Source of the DNA: Candidatus Heimdallarchaeota archaeon
Lineage (GTDB): Archaea > Asgardarchaeota > Heimdallarchaeia > JABLTI01
DNA: 64,000 bases
Reading direction: 5' to 3'
Assembly (NCBI GenBank): GCA_018238155.1
Contig: JABCTZ010000026.1
Coordinates: 148,001-212,000 of the forward strand
Below are positions 21,201-28,265 of this stretch, piece after piece; positions within the stretch are counted from its first letter, which is position 1, and every line of letters starts with the position of its first letter. Made by a program: the position numbers and the translations under genes. The notes under the pieces are model-generated. The model was not told the origin of the DNA. It did no database searches and worked only from the letters and a program-made list of their open reading frames with translations.

Positions 21201-22137
21201 TTGCTGTTGCAACACTTTTAATTTTTATATGCAATTTTATTGCTCTATCAAAAGAAATGTGAGCTAAAGAGTACTTTTTCTTTGCAAACAGTCCAGATGC
21301 CGTTTCAGAAAAAATGTTTGCTATGTCAATGATCTTATCATCTGCACTTATAGCTAAAGCATTCTCTATTGCTTTGTCAAGCAAGGCTCCACCAGGGTCT
21401 GATTCACTTAATAATTCCTTAGCTGCATTTATCAATTTTTTAGAGCCTTTGGAAGATAGCACATTTTTTCCATGATGAATTAATTCTTCCAAAGATTTCA
21501 AAGCAAACTCGTTATAAACTGAATTTAAAATACAAAAACTAACAATTGCTTCAACTAATTCAAGACCTTTTGCGAGAAAACCAGCACTAAATAGTTTTTT
21601 CAGAACTTCTAGTTCACCGGTAAACTTTAGATCGATCTGATTTATTTCTGTTAAGATTTCAGATGCTTTGAAAAGATATTCTTCTGCTTTCTTCCTTTCT
21701 TCTTCTTTTTTATGAGTGATGTTCGTAATTGCAATAATTTGATAAGCTAATCCTAAATTCTTTTTCGCTTCTGCTACATCTTGCTCAACAATTTCCAATA
21801 GCTCAACTTTTTGTTTGGAATATAATATTAATTTATCATATTGTTTCTTCTCTTTTGAAATTACAATTAAGTTTGCAAGAGGCTTTTGAGCTTTAAGTAA
21901 AACTGATTTAATATCTTCTGTTACACCGATTTTGCTCAAACCAAAGCATAATTCAACTATCAAGGAAGATAGTTGAGCTTTTTCAGCATTTTCAATTGCT
22001 TTGATAAAAGCAATCTTTGCTTCTTTTGAATTTCCTGATTCCAGGAATTCTTGTGCTGCTTTGTAGTAAGAATCAGCGGCGTTTTTATTTTTTCCTTTTT
22101 CTTCAAAGGTTTTTGCTTTTTCATTTAATTGAGACAT
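15217..22137 (-). CDS. Giant TPR-repeat protein
   Basis: A 2306-residue protein made almost wholly of helical hairpins of about 35-45 residues with the TPR spacing of small residues (for example AADSYYKAAQEFLESGNSKE near residue 20), running to about residue 2150. The C-terminal part (about 2170-2306) differs: ELWGRIEVDNLVKEFQIQP followed by a short beta pair reads like a winged helix, of the sort that ends PCI-type proteasome/eIF3/COP9 subunits, and a second helical unit (KIATKLEIPPDIIKEVL) follows. There is no signal peptide or membrane segment, so it is probably a cytosolic scaffold. The propeller/longin gene lies 135 bp upstream on the same strand. One of the largest genes expected in such a genome. 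Confidence 0.85.
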   Translation of the reverse strand: MSQLNEKAKTFEEKGKNKNAADSYYKAAQEFLESGNSKEAKIAFIKAIENAEKAQLSSLIVELCFGLSKIGVTEDIKSVLLKAQKPLANLIVISKEKKQYDKLILYSKQKVELLEIVEQDVAEAKKNLGLAYQIIAITNITHKKEEERKKAEEYLFKASEILTEINQIDLKFTGELEVLKKLFSAGFLAKGLELVEAIVSFCILNSVYNEFALKSLEELIHHGKNVLSSKGSKKLINAAKELLSESDPGGALLDKAIENALAISADDKIIDIANIFSETASGLFAKKKYSLAHISFDRAIKLHIKIKSVATAIIIADDILKLAKGLLDAKSKFETGLEFYSLIDQFEAIDSVYLGDKLSEKADEMLKRGKLNLTLENMLNSVKSYLLAEDTKNFSKGTNAIYKTATTLLKNQDLSNALLFVESITEILEGIDAHEQIGKNLTSIAIELVKTNHIDEAEDYSRKAIGFLIKAGDQIGAADSNKIIGEALLRLEIYKSASVHLIDSAKLFKVAKQEDKIISSLTPLVITAKNLLIKGDEENSRFLIFNAAQCAHEKDLLTESKILSEFSEHALENGRYLIAFETLSQALQILDISYPQESKILAGKATKIGKNMISTNEDLVIAKSFIDCSLELYIKLEEFISAAIIMIDIGQLYYKQQQLEIAKELLIQVSKILTNEKSPKEFAEKVSTAGKLLIEYSFTNEGIEQLRKAVGSYLAQAKNKPVTEIAKFCSKVATMELQKDERLSAKHLFIAAMEFSSLVDLEAQDLILLNATTHFLDLKDLYSVREFYDFAKNNLEGEKDYMSKLGRLIVVQGAALRDKNEMLVEATEFINEGVKVLRQVGKLGEAGEAALAQGNAFIEIENFVTGIELIETGAQIFIEINDIERSGDAFLSLTEVNILRSLWKDALKQVTLANKSYIDSKNVEKLKTSIQKTTEIGVKSLTANPADNRDFAISCFEIAIDLSKSAKLLEEEVDIYLKQAQAFTVINDYKDALKIFTQVVQILEQENETIKSPELAKDLSELASKLLLEGMFEIGIKLVDLATNVFMRLGQPINASEVYMKSCNSLLKMNNIVEGVKLVLLASDSLMVADESGAAVKILEEIGDLLFKMKDYDHASIVIGQIVTVHQQTGNLEEQKKAIGVLVDKAIEVIKKGKIMEGENLWEQVFNFSVSTNMEYAMEIHNKRVETLMAAGMHNSTNNAFKQILTILEKDKEQLTHLGDTITNISANLFSKEEYELTMNFIITAVEFYQKAKNSEKGKSLCLSMSQNFIAKGDEKNCIALIDLAAKIANDLEGAHEAAKSYLTSGFLLLETSFIDSGHLAINKAVEIEKQAQNIVGCIELGEIAYKKGSETTNSNASLAIEIYIMAIHLFDSAKAFTRAGDICSIVSAMYFSAEKIEDSIKYSEDAVNYYLQDNNAESASVSTKQSIDSARKLMERNELTKAVHILERGRILVERIGQFDLLASIITIYLNAAGKNLPNRKSSIGIFFLNRAFDLATSSPDPEENTRIINLSFTLALETIRNKHSLAGAKVLELITNNPIAVELMHEKVAETYIEALKATIIAEWNMIGKITRDAVEFFKKTNDLEKISLLVSLLMKRANADILTNSSSPLGYFYLDFAVKIALEEQIPELLLHIGDECFEQISKFNPETPLDISYRMLGFSYQMYMENNSIEYIEKVGFEFVKLGSKDLINNFHSIRGYEALLTARDISIRTQSDLLMETTTMAMLDFAKQLFIQNPRTALSTLEDIIDGLEAFEVPNSNKAMVTYEKIGNYLEALISLGEKLSKNENNYSLGKKIVELLMRILALTRNEAQLEKILVDVEKNEQKYLRKGNKDASYKFRHAGIILIDLVSRNKAIHYAASVFKTANELFQKKKYSDSMAFAEAAVKLNSELGIDAELRNIGMFALNSGDKVIRDGKIHEAMDFYEIAVEAFDHAKDEESSSRLISTIFQTREWDADVTIAYKCYQIASDSAIRRKAYPRAQEIATKCFNRGIAFIDQPRIPSNLTFKFISLAGKTLEDIGAVKEAANAYDNALLKYIRIVNTRKNTESIITELLTKIAVNRMASCDMDSLETIFLRVMELTEMKKSKFLKSISKTLKLINKSEVDEAWNVIAALPFVSHGRIRRIMNSIRNRIVYDLSLKGIFDRTIFSTTDRSLALSEYLIQSLVNRRKIAGQLVNKDVFISLQKIKIIRDYFYSEFELWGRIEVDNLVKEFQIQPNDAASIIRREFKSSFYMSVLNNTQTIFFSIERLKAEISLIAKKERKKDPMFDPMKIATKLEIPPDIIKEVLREISCEEVVEKALES

Positions 22138-22272
22138 AACATTATCCCCGAACTAGAGATGAAATTGATTTACATTTCATTTTAATTAGAACTTCTTTAT
22201 TTTTAAATTATAGCAAGTAAGAAATAGGAGAAATCACTGATAAACATTTAGTAGGTGAACAATATATTGAAA

Positions 22273-24447
22273 TTAAATCGATGTTTCAGGTGGAGGAGGC
22301 AATGGAGTTAACATTCCATTTTCGAGATATTTAATTAACACTTTTAGAACATCTTCTTTCGGGATATTAATTTCCCCTTGTTGATAAATAACATCAATTA
22401 ATTCTGTAACATAAAATACTTCATCATCAGTAGTTTTCAGAAAGTCAGTGTAAGCTTTTGCAATCATTTTTTCATGCTGAGAAACTGCAGTAAGTCTCAT
22501 TCTTTTTACATCTATTTTTAATGGGTAAAGATATTCTATTCGAAGATGTTTTTCTAAAATATCTGTAGAACCTGAAAAAGTAGATATGAAACCATTGAAT
22601 ACCTCTAATTCATCAGCAAACTTTTTCTCAAATTCTCGCATAAAGATTGTGATTCTTTGCTTCAGCAATGGACCTAATTTTTCACCTACTAACAGAGCAG
22701 CTTTTGATTTATGACCTTCATATATTAAAATCCAAAAGCCTTCTCTTCCAATTTCGCTGAAAACACCGTATCTCTTTTCAGTTTCACCAGCCATCTCTTC
22801 AGTAAATGTTCCAACTGCACTTAAGAAACCACTTGTTAATGAAACATCAATTTCTTTTCCAAAACCCTGACTAAATAGTGGGACACCAGAAAATGAATGA
22901 ATGAGAATTACGTGTTTTATTTTTAAAATGTCATTGAAAAATTCTGCCCCGGCATCCAAATCAGATTCAAGGTCTAAGGGAATATAATATTCCTCTTCAA
23001 TTTCCTCAAAGACTTCTTTATCTTCTTGCCATTCAAGCTCTTCGGGATTGCTAATTGCTGCTAATGAACTACCAACTTTTGATTTAATTTTTTCAATATC
23101 AGCTTGTATGTTTTGGTTAGATGTTCCAGATTGATTAGAATATGGCTGATAAGAAGAAGAATCATAGGGAGTTCCAATTGGTTCATAGGGGCTGCTATGA
23201 GATTGTGGATTAATGGTCTTTTTTGTTTTTGATTCTATTTTTTGTTTGTTTACTGGAGCAATATACTGTCTGCAACTATAACAATAGTATCGTCTATACT
23301 GTTCTATAAATCGTACTTGGGATTGACAATTTGGACAAAAGGCATTACTTGTATCAGGTTTCATAGATTGTCCGGAAGGATCACTAGCCACTTGTTGTGC
23401 AAGCTCTCTTTTTCCACCATAAGGAATGAGATCAGCATTTGGTTTTTCTTTACCTTTATCTCTAACCATATTGAATGCAATAATTCTTCTTTTATCAATT
23501 GAGAATACCAAATCATTCATCCGATTTCCATTCAAATCGCCTACTTTTAAATCAGCGATATTACCATATCCATCATAGCTTTCTATTGTATTTGAACGCA
23601 GAATATGAAACATACCTTTAGACGTACCAACAATAATCTCTAATAGTCGGTCATTGTCTACATCAGAAACTGTTCCACTAGTTATTATTCCATCAAAATT
23701 ATGGACAGACATCAATTTACTTCTTTTGAAAATACTTAATCTTCCGGAATATTCCCCGACAATTACTTCCGTTATCCCATCTCGATCAAAATCACCGGCA
23801 AAACAGAAGCTAGGTTCAGTTTCAACTTGAAATTCACCTACTAAATCAAATTTCTGAAGTTGAGGACGGAATTCAATTTCTTTAAATATACCATCTTTGT
23901 CAGCAGCAATAAACCCTGCTTGTCCATTACCATTGAAATCACCAGTCACTATTTGAGTGACCGCTTTTGAGAAAATTCTTCCAAGAGAGAATCCTCTTAT
24001 TTGATTCCACCTTTGTTTTTTCCCAGGGATTCTTTCAACCATAACTACTTCGCCGTTTTGACATCCTACAACTATTTCTGAAAGTTTGTTACCATTTAGA
24101 TCTCCAGGTGCAGAGCTAATTATACCTGAAGGTAAACGGATGCCATCTTTGATATCTTTAGTAAAGAAAGGTTTTCCATTTCGAGCATTTATTCTAATTA
24201 CTCCCTTATAATCACCAGTTACTAGTTCAAAATTACGATCTAAACTTGTTTGTGCTATACAAATTGTATTGACAGTTTCATTTATTTTAACAACATTATT
24301 TGAGAGTTGTTTAGGATGGATTATTCCAATTTCTGTACCATTCTTCACTATTCGTGCAACGAGTATTTCAGATATACCATCTGCATTGAAATCATGTGTA
24401 ATTAGTGAATGGAAATTTTCTGTTACTAATTCAAGTGTTTGTTGCAC
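22273..24447 (-). CDS. Beta-propeller / zinc ribbon / longin-like sensor protein
   Basis: A 724-residue multidomain protein. Residues about 1-330 hold repeated FG-GAP-like blades with acidic loops (GDFDRDGITEVIVGEYSG, VSDVDNDRLLEIIVGTSKG), as in ITFG/integrin-type propellers. A zinc ribbon follows (FCPNC...CYSC, about 369-390), then a disordered Ser/Gln/Tyr-rich linker. Residues about 505-640 (VILIHSFSGVPLFSQGFGK ... FLSAVGTFTEEM) match longin/roadblock-type sensor domains common near Asgard GTPases. The end (about 650-715) resembles a winged helix. With no signal peptide it should be cytosolic, unlike most FG-GAP proteins. Start is GTG. It could be a GTPase-regulator platform; that is inference. 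Confidence 0.75.
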   Translation of the reverse strand: MQQTLELVTENFHSLITHDFNADGISEILVARIVKNGTEIGIIHPKQLSNNVVKINETVNTICIAQTSLDRNFELVTGDYKGVIRINARNGKPFFTKDIKDGIRLPSGIISSAPGDLNGNKLSEIVVGCQNGEVVMVERIPGKKQRWNQIRGFSLGRIFSKAVTQIVTGDFNGNGQAGFIAADKDGIFKEIEFRPQLQKFDLVGEFQVETEPSFCFAGDFDRDGITEVIVGEYSGRLSIFKRSKLMSVHNFDGIITSGTVSDVDNDRLLEIIVGTSKGMFHILRSNTIESYDGYGNIADLKVGDLNGNRMNDLVFSIDKRRIIAFNMVRDKGKEKPNADLIPYGGKRELAQQVASDPSGQSMKPDTSNAFCPNCQSQVRFIEQYRRYYCYSCRQYIAPVNKQKIESKTKKTINPQSHSSPYEPIGTPYDSSSYQPYSNQSGTSNQNIQADIEKIKSKVGSSLAAISNPEELEWQEDKEVFEEIEEEYYIPLDLESDLDAGAEFFNDILKIKHVILIHSFSGVPLFSQGFGKEIDVSLTSGFLSAVGTFTEEMAGETEKRYGVFSEIGREGFWILIYEGHKSKAALLVGEKLGPLLKQRITIFMREFEKKFADELEVFNGFISTFSGSTDILEKHLRIEYLYPLKIDVKRMRLTAVSQHEKMIAKAYTDFLKTTDDEVFYVTELIDVIYQQGEINIPKEDVLKVLIKYLENGMLTPLPPPPETSI

Positions 24448-24696
24448 AATATCCGACGACCGATTTTTATAATCAATTTAACAAGCGGATTCGCTCTACT
24501 GTAATTGCAAACTGGTTCTATAAATTCCTTTTGATTTGTAACTTTTTATCATAAGAATTCTTTTTGCTAGAAATAGCTAATTCAACTTAGTTAATGTGAT
24601 TTTAGTCAATGAAATCCTTAGAAAATAACAAAAAATTTTATTAAAAGAGTAAGAAAGTTGTACTAGTAATAAAAACAAAAATGAGTGGAAATTGTT

Positions 24697-25356
24697 ATGC
24701 CCGTACAATTAGATGAGAGTGTAAAACAGCAAGTAAGTCAACGATTTACAGATATGAAAGAACCTGTAACTGTTAGAGTATTCTCAACAAAGGATCATTG
24801 TCTATTATGTAATGAAATGCTTGATCTAGTTGAGCAAGTTGGAAAACTATCAGAGAAAATTACAGTCAAACACTGTGATTGCAATGAAGATGACCCAGAA
24901 GCGAAAAAATATGATATAAAAAATCACCCGGCTTTAGCTATCGAAGGTGACGAAGATTATGGAATACGAATCTTTGGTGTACCCGCAGGAAAGGAATTCA
25001 CCACATTGATAGAATCAATTATGTTAGTTTCATCTAGAGATCCAATATTAGCACCCGAAATCAAAGATATGTTAAAGAAATTGCACAAGAAAGTTAATCT
25101 AAAAGTATTTGTAACTTTGCAATGTCCATATTGTCCTGCTATGGTTTTGAGAGCACATAAATTAGCACTTGCCAGTGATAAAATTTCTGCAGAAATGATA
25201 GAAGCATCGCAATTCGCTGAGCTAGCATCAAAATTCGATATCTATGGTGTACCAAATACCATTATCAATTATGGAAAAGGTTCTGTTGAAGGATTAGTTA
25301 CGGAAGATGTTCTAGTAAACGCAATCTTTCAAGCGCTAGAAAAAGATGGTGAGTAA
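24697..25356 (+). CDS. Protein disulfide oxidoreductase (glutaredoxin-like, two thioredoxin folds)
   Basis: A 219-residue protein with two thioredoxin folds in tandem. The first has CLLC (in KDHCLLCNEM), the second CPYC (in LQCPYCPAMV), each followed by the cis-proline strand (GIRIFGVPAG, FDIYGVPNT). This is the archaeal PDO architecture, which reduces or isomerises protein disulfides in the cytosol and often works with thioredoxin reductase. I prefer ATG 24697; a GTG four codons upstream (24685) is possible. It heads a run of redox genes (flavodiiron protein, desulfoferrodoxin, rubrerythrin), which points to a shared oxidative-stress role. Confidence 0.9.
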   Translation: MPVQLDESVKQQVSQRFTDMKEPVTVRVFSTKDHCLLCNEMLDLVEQVGKLSEKITVKHCDCNEDDPEAKKYDIKNHPALAIEGDEDYGIRIFGVPAGKEFTTLIESIMLVSSRDPILAPEIKDMLKKLHKKVNLKVFVTLQCPYCPAMVLRAHKLALASDKISAEMIEASQFAELASKFDIYGVPNTIINYGKGSVEGLVTEDVLVNAIFQALEKDGE

Positions 25357-25409
25357 AAAAACAACTATTTTTCAATGAAAAATCAAATAGTAAAACAGGT
25401 TGAAAGAAA

Positions 25410-26594
25410 TTGACAATACCCAAAATAAAATCAAATATCTACTGTGTAGGTGCCAAGGATTATGATAGACGTTTATTTGATGATTTAATTCCTTTACCAG
25501 ATGGAACATCCTATAACGCCTATTTAGTTGTTGGTAGCGAGAAGACAGCCTTAATCGATGCTGTTGATGGAGCTAAGTTCTATGTTTTACAAAAAAACCT
25601 TAAGAAAGCAAAAGTCAAAACTATCGATTACTTAGTTTCAAATCATTCAGAACAAGATCACTCAGAATCAATAGCAAAATTGATTGAAATATATCCAAAA
25701 GCAAAGGTAGTAACAAATGCAAAAGGAAAAGACCATTTAATGGTTCATTTACACATTCCTGAAGAAAAATTCATTGTAAAAGATGATGGAGAGACACTTT
25801 CCTTAGGCGATAAAACGTTACAGTTTTTCAACATCCCTTGGGTGCATTGGCCAGAAACAATGATGACCCTGGCACAGGAAGATAAAATTATCTTTACTTG
25901 TGATTTATTTGGCACACATCTAGCACAAAGTGAAGTTTTTGTCGTTGATAAAGAGAAGACATTTTCATCAGCTAAAAGATACTATGCAGAAATTATGATG
26001 CCATTCCGAAAGCTCATTAGAAAACATATCAAGAAGCTAGAAGGAATTGATTTTGAAATGATTGCTCCAAGTCATGGACCAGTACATCAAGACCCTGAAT
26101 TCATAATCAACGCTTACAAAGATTGGATTTCAGATGATGTTAAGAATGAAGTAGTTATTCCTTACGTTTCTATGCATCATTCAGTAAAGGAAATGGTAGA
26201 ATATTTAACAGATGCATTATCTGAAAGAGGTATTGTTGTCAAACCATTTAATTTAACTGTAACGGATATTGGAGAATTAGCTATGGCTTTAGTTGATACT
26301 GCTACAATTATTATTGGTTCTCCGGCTGTTCTTACAGGCGCCCACCCTTCAGCTGTTTATGCAACTTTCTTAGCAAACGCTCTTCGCCCAAAGGCTAAGT
26401 TTGCAACCGTTATTGGTTCATATGGTTGGAAATGCCAAATGACAGAACAAATAGTTGGTATGCTTACTAGAATAAGACCGGAATTATTGGAACCTGTTGT
26501 TATTCGTGGGAAAATGACAGATGAAGGACGAAAAGCATTAGATAAGCTTGCAGAAACAATTTTAGCAAAACATAAAGAATTAAAATTAGTATAA
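25410..26594 (+). CDS. fprA: Flavodiiron protein (A-type flavoprotein, FprA family)
   Basis: A 394-residue enzyme that reduces O2 to water or NO to N2O using a diiron site and FMN. The N-terminal metallo-beta-lactamase-like domain has the full diiron ligand set: His79, Glu81, Asp83 (HSEQDH), His146 (VHWPE), Asp165 (TCDLFGTH) and His222 (PSHGPVH). The C-terminal flavodoxin domain starts near residue 250. Length is typical (about 390-410). It begins at TTG 25410, with AGGTTGAAAG just upstream as a weak ribosome-binding site. A hairpin terminator lies after it, yet the next redox gene follows within 130 bp. Confidence 0.95.
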   Translation: MTIPKIKSNIYCVGAKDYDRRLFDDLIPLPDGTSYNAYLVVGSEKTALIDAVDGAKFYVLQKNLKKAKVKTIDYLVSNHSEQDHSESIAKLIEIYPKAKVVTNAKGKDHLMVHLHIPEEKFIVKDDGETLSLGDKTLQFFNIPWVHWPETMMTLAQEDKIIFTCDLFGTHLAQSEVFVVDKEKTFSSAKRYYAEIMMPFRKLIRKHIKKLEGIDFEMIAPSHGPVHQDPEFIINAYKDWISDDVKNEVVIPYVSMHHSVKEMVEYLTDALSERGIVVKPFNLTVTDIGELAMALVDTATIIIGSPAVLTGAHPSAVYATFLANALRPKAKFATVIGSYGWKCQMTEQIVGMLTRIRPELLEPVVIRGKMTDEGRKALDKLAETILAKHKELKLV

Positions 26595-26604
26595 TTTGAT
26601 TAAT

Positions 26605-26642
26605 TGGGATTTTCATCCCAGTAAATCCTTTTTTCTTTTTTC
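26605..26642 (+). terminator. Hairpin terminator after the flavodiiron gene
   Basis: TGGGAT (26605-26610) and ATCCCA (26615-26620) form a 6-bp stem with a 4-base loop, followed by a tract made almost wholly of T. It lies 10 bp after the stop codon. Confidence 0.55.
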
Positions 26643-26724
26643 TATTAAAAGATGCCACTTCATTTTTTAAGGGAAAATTATTAAGAGCAGTCAAGTGATA
26701 TTACTATTAATTGGAGATTTCGTT

Positions 26725-27105
26725 ATGGCTGAAAAGTTACAGATTTATAAATGCGAGAAATGCGGAAATATTGTTGAAGTAGTTCATGGTGGACCCGGAG
26801 CATTGGAATGTTGTGGAGCACCAATGAAATATATGGAAGAACAAACCGCAGACTGGAAAAATGAAAAACATGTTCCAGTTATTGAAAAAAAGGAAGATGG
26901 TTTCATAAAAGTCATTGTTGGAAGTACACACCATCCAATGGAAGAAGATCACTACATTGAGTGGATAGAAGTAATCAAAAATGGCAAAGCTTATAGAAAA
27001 TTCTTGAAACCAGGTGATGATCCTAAAGCTAAATTCAAACTAAAAGCTGAAGGTGTCATTGCACGAGAATATTGCAATAAACATGGTCTTTGGACTACAA
27101 AATGA
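26725..27105 (+). CDS. dfx: Desulfoferrodoxin (two-iron superoxide reductase)
   Basis: A 126-residue superoxide reductase that turns superoxide into peroxide without making O2. From ATG 26725 the N-terminal FeS4 centre ligands are Cys10, Cys13, Cys29 and Cys30, the positions seen in desulfoferrodoxin. The catalytic Fe(His)4(Cys) site is visible as [22 protein letters not shown] and [11 protein letters not shown] ribosome-binding site TTGGAGA lies 8 bp before this ATG, which decides it against a longer frame from 26695. It sits 13 bp before rubrerythrin: the peroxide made here is the substrate of the next enzyme, so one operon is very likely. Confidence 0.95.
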   Translation: MAEKLQIYKCEKCGNIVEVVHGGPGALECCGAPMKYMEEQTADWKNEKHVPVIEKKEDGFIKVIVGSTHHPMEEDHYIEWIEVIKNGKAYRKFLKPGDDPKAKFKLKAEGVIAREYCNKHGLWTTK

Positions 27106-27118
27106 GTTGATATAAAAA

Positions 27119-27694
27119 ATGGGAAAATCTATCAAAGGAACTGAAACAGAGAAAAACCTCCTCAAAGCTTTTGCAGGAGAATCTCAAGCGCGAAACAGAT
27201 ATACTATGTATGCAAAAGTTGCTAAAAAAGAAGGATTCGTTCAAATTTCAAATCTCTTTTTAGAAACTGCAGACAATGAATACCGACATGCAAAGGAATT
27301 CTTCAAATTCTTTGAAGGTGGAATGGTTGAATTTACAGCTGATTATCCTACTGATATCGGCACAACTAAAGAAAATCTTAAATTTTCTGCAATGGGTGAG
27401 CATGAAGAACATACAACTATTTATCCTGGGTTTGCCAAGGTAGCAGAAGAAGAAGGATTTCCAGAAGTTGCATTAAAATTCAAAAATATTGCCAAAGTAG
27501 AAGTTGAACATGAAAAACGATACCTTGCAATATTGAAGGTAATGGAAGAAGGAAAAACTTTCAAGAAAGATGAAAAGATTCGCTGGAAATGCACTGTTTG
27601 TGGATTTGTACATGAAGGCAAAGAACCCCCAAAAATATGCCCTGCATGTGGTCATTCCCACGAATACTACGAACCTCATTGCGAAGATTATTAA
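27119..27694 (+). CDS. rbr: Rubrerythrin
   Basis: A 191-residue peroxide reductase. The ferritin-like diiron domain shows its Glu/His ligands in [41 protein letters not shown] and [10 protein letters not shown]. The C-terminal rubredoxin domain (about 155-190) has CTVC and CPAC for the FeS4 centre. It reduces H2O2 to water with electrons from rubredoxin or NADH-linked donors. It follows desulfoferrodoxin by 13 bp. Length and both domains are normal for a classical rubrerythrin. A strong hairpin terminator closes the unit. Confidence 0.95.
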   Translation: MGKSIKGTETEKNLLKAFAGESQARNRYTMYAKVAKKEGFVQISNLFLETADNEYRHAKEFFKFFEGGMVEFTADYPTDIGTTKENLKFSAMGEHEEHTTIYPGFAKVAEEEGFPEVALKFKNIAKVEVEHEKRYLAILKVMEEGKTFKKDEKIRWKCTVCGFVHEGKEPPKICPACGHSHEYYEPHCEDY

Positions 27695-27708
27695 AACTCA
27701 ATTATTGA

Positions 27709-27748
27709 TATTGCAGTTTGTTAGCTGCAATAATCCATCTCTTTTTTT
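27709..27748 (+). terminator. Strong hairpin terminator after rubrerythrin
   Basis: A perfect 8-bp stem, TATTGCAG (27709-27716) with CTGCAATA (27725-27732), an 8-base loop, then a run of seven T at 27742-27748. It ends the oxidative-stress operon. Confidence 0.65.
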
Positions 27749-27764
27749 AATTATTTAGGAAGGA

Positions 27765-27772
27765 TTATATAT
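27765..27772 (+). promoter_or_regulatory. TATA box of the zinc-ribbon membrane protein gene
   Basis: TTATATAT, 58 bp before the ATG at 27823 and just after the rubrerythrin terminator. Transcription would start near 27797, giving a short leader. Confidence 0.4.
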
Positions 27773-27822
27773 CGTAGCAGCTATATACATATTATTATTA
27801 CCTGTTTGATGTTTGGGATATA

Positions 27823-28242
27823 ATGGCAAAAAAAATTAAATGTTCTATTTGCGGGAAATTAACAGAAGAATTAGACCTCTTTTGTGGAAAATGTGGAAGT
27901 GATTTACCAAAAGAAAACTGGGATAGTAGAGAGCAAAGTGATTCTATTCCAAAGACGTTTCCTGTTGACACAACTAAAACAGAAAAGGATTATCCCTCAG
28001 ATTCAAATGGATCAATTACTGTTATGGTACCAAAAAAAGGGAAACGAGTCAAGGAGAAGTGGTATAAACCTCCGAAAAGAGATCGACCAGCCTATCACCC
28101 TGCTGAATGGTTTTTTTATATTGGATGGGGATTATATGTCATTATGAGATTTATTGGCACAGAAACATATTATTATTGTTCTTGGATGTGTTGTTGGAAG
28201 GCTCCAAGAGAACTAAAAGATAAAAGAAGAAGAAGGGAGTAA
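27823..28242 (+). CDS. Small zinc-ribbon membrane-associated protein
   Basis: A 139-residue protein of unknown function. An N-terminal zinc ribbon (Cys7, Cys10, Cys21, Cys24) is followed by a polar linker (about 30-80), a basic Pro-rich patch (KKGKRVKEKWYKPPKRDR) and one aromatic hydrophobic segment (about 93-113, EWFFYIGWGLYVIMRF). After it comes YYYCSWMCCW, with three close Cys that might bind metal or be lipid-modified. The protein ends in a basic cluster. Probably a cytosolic zinc ribbon held at the membrane. It has its own TATA box and is convergent with the ABC-2 genes. Confidence 0.6.
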   Translation: MAKKIKCSICGKLTEELDLFCGKCGSDLPKENWDSREQSDSIPKTFPVDTTKTEKDYPSDSNGSITVMVPKKGKRVKEKWYKPPKRDRPAYHPAEWFFYIGWGLYVIMRFIGTETYYYCSWMCCWKAPRELKDKRRRRE

Positions 28243-28265
28243 AAAAAACTCCTTAATTCAATTTA

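Noticed and set aside
26695..26724. Upstream GTG start for desulfoferrodoxin
   Set aside because: Starting at 26725 puts the four Cys ligands at 10, 13, 29 and 30 as in the family, and a GGAGA lies before it.
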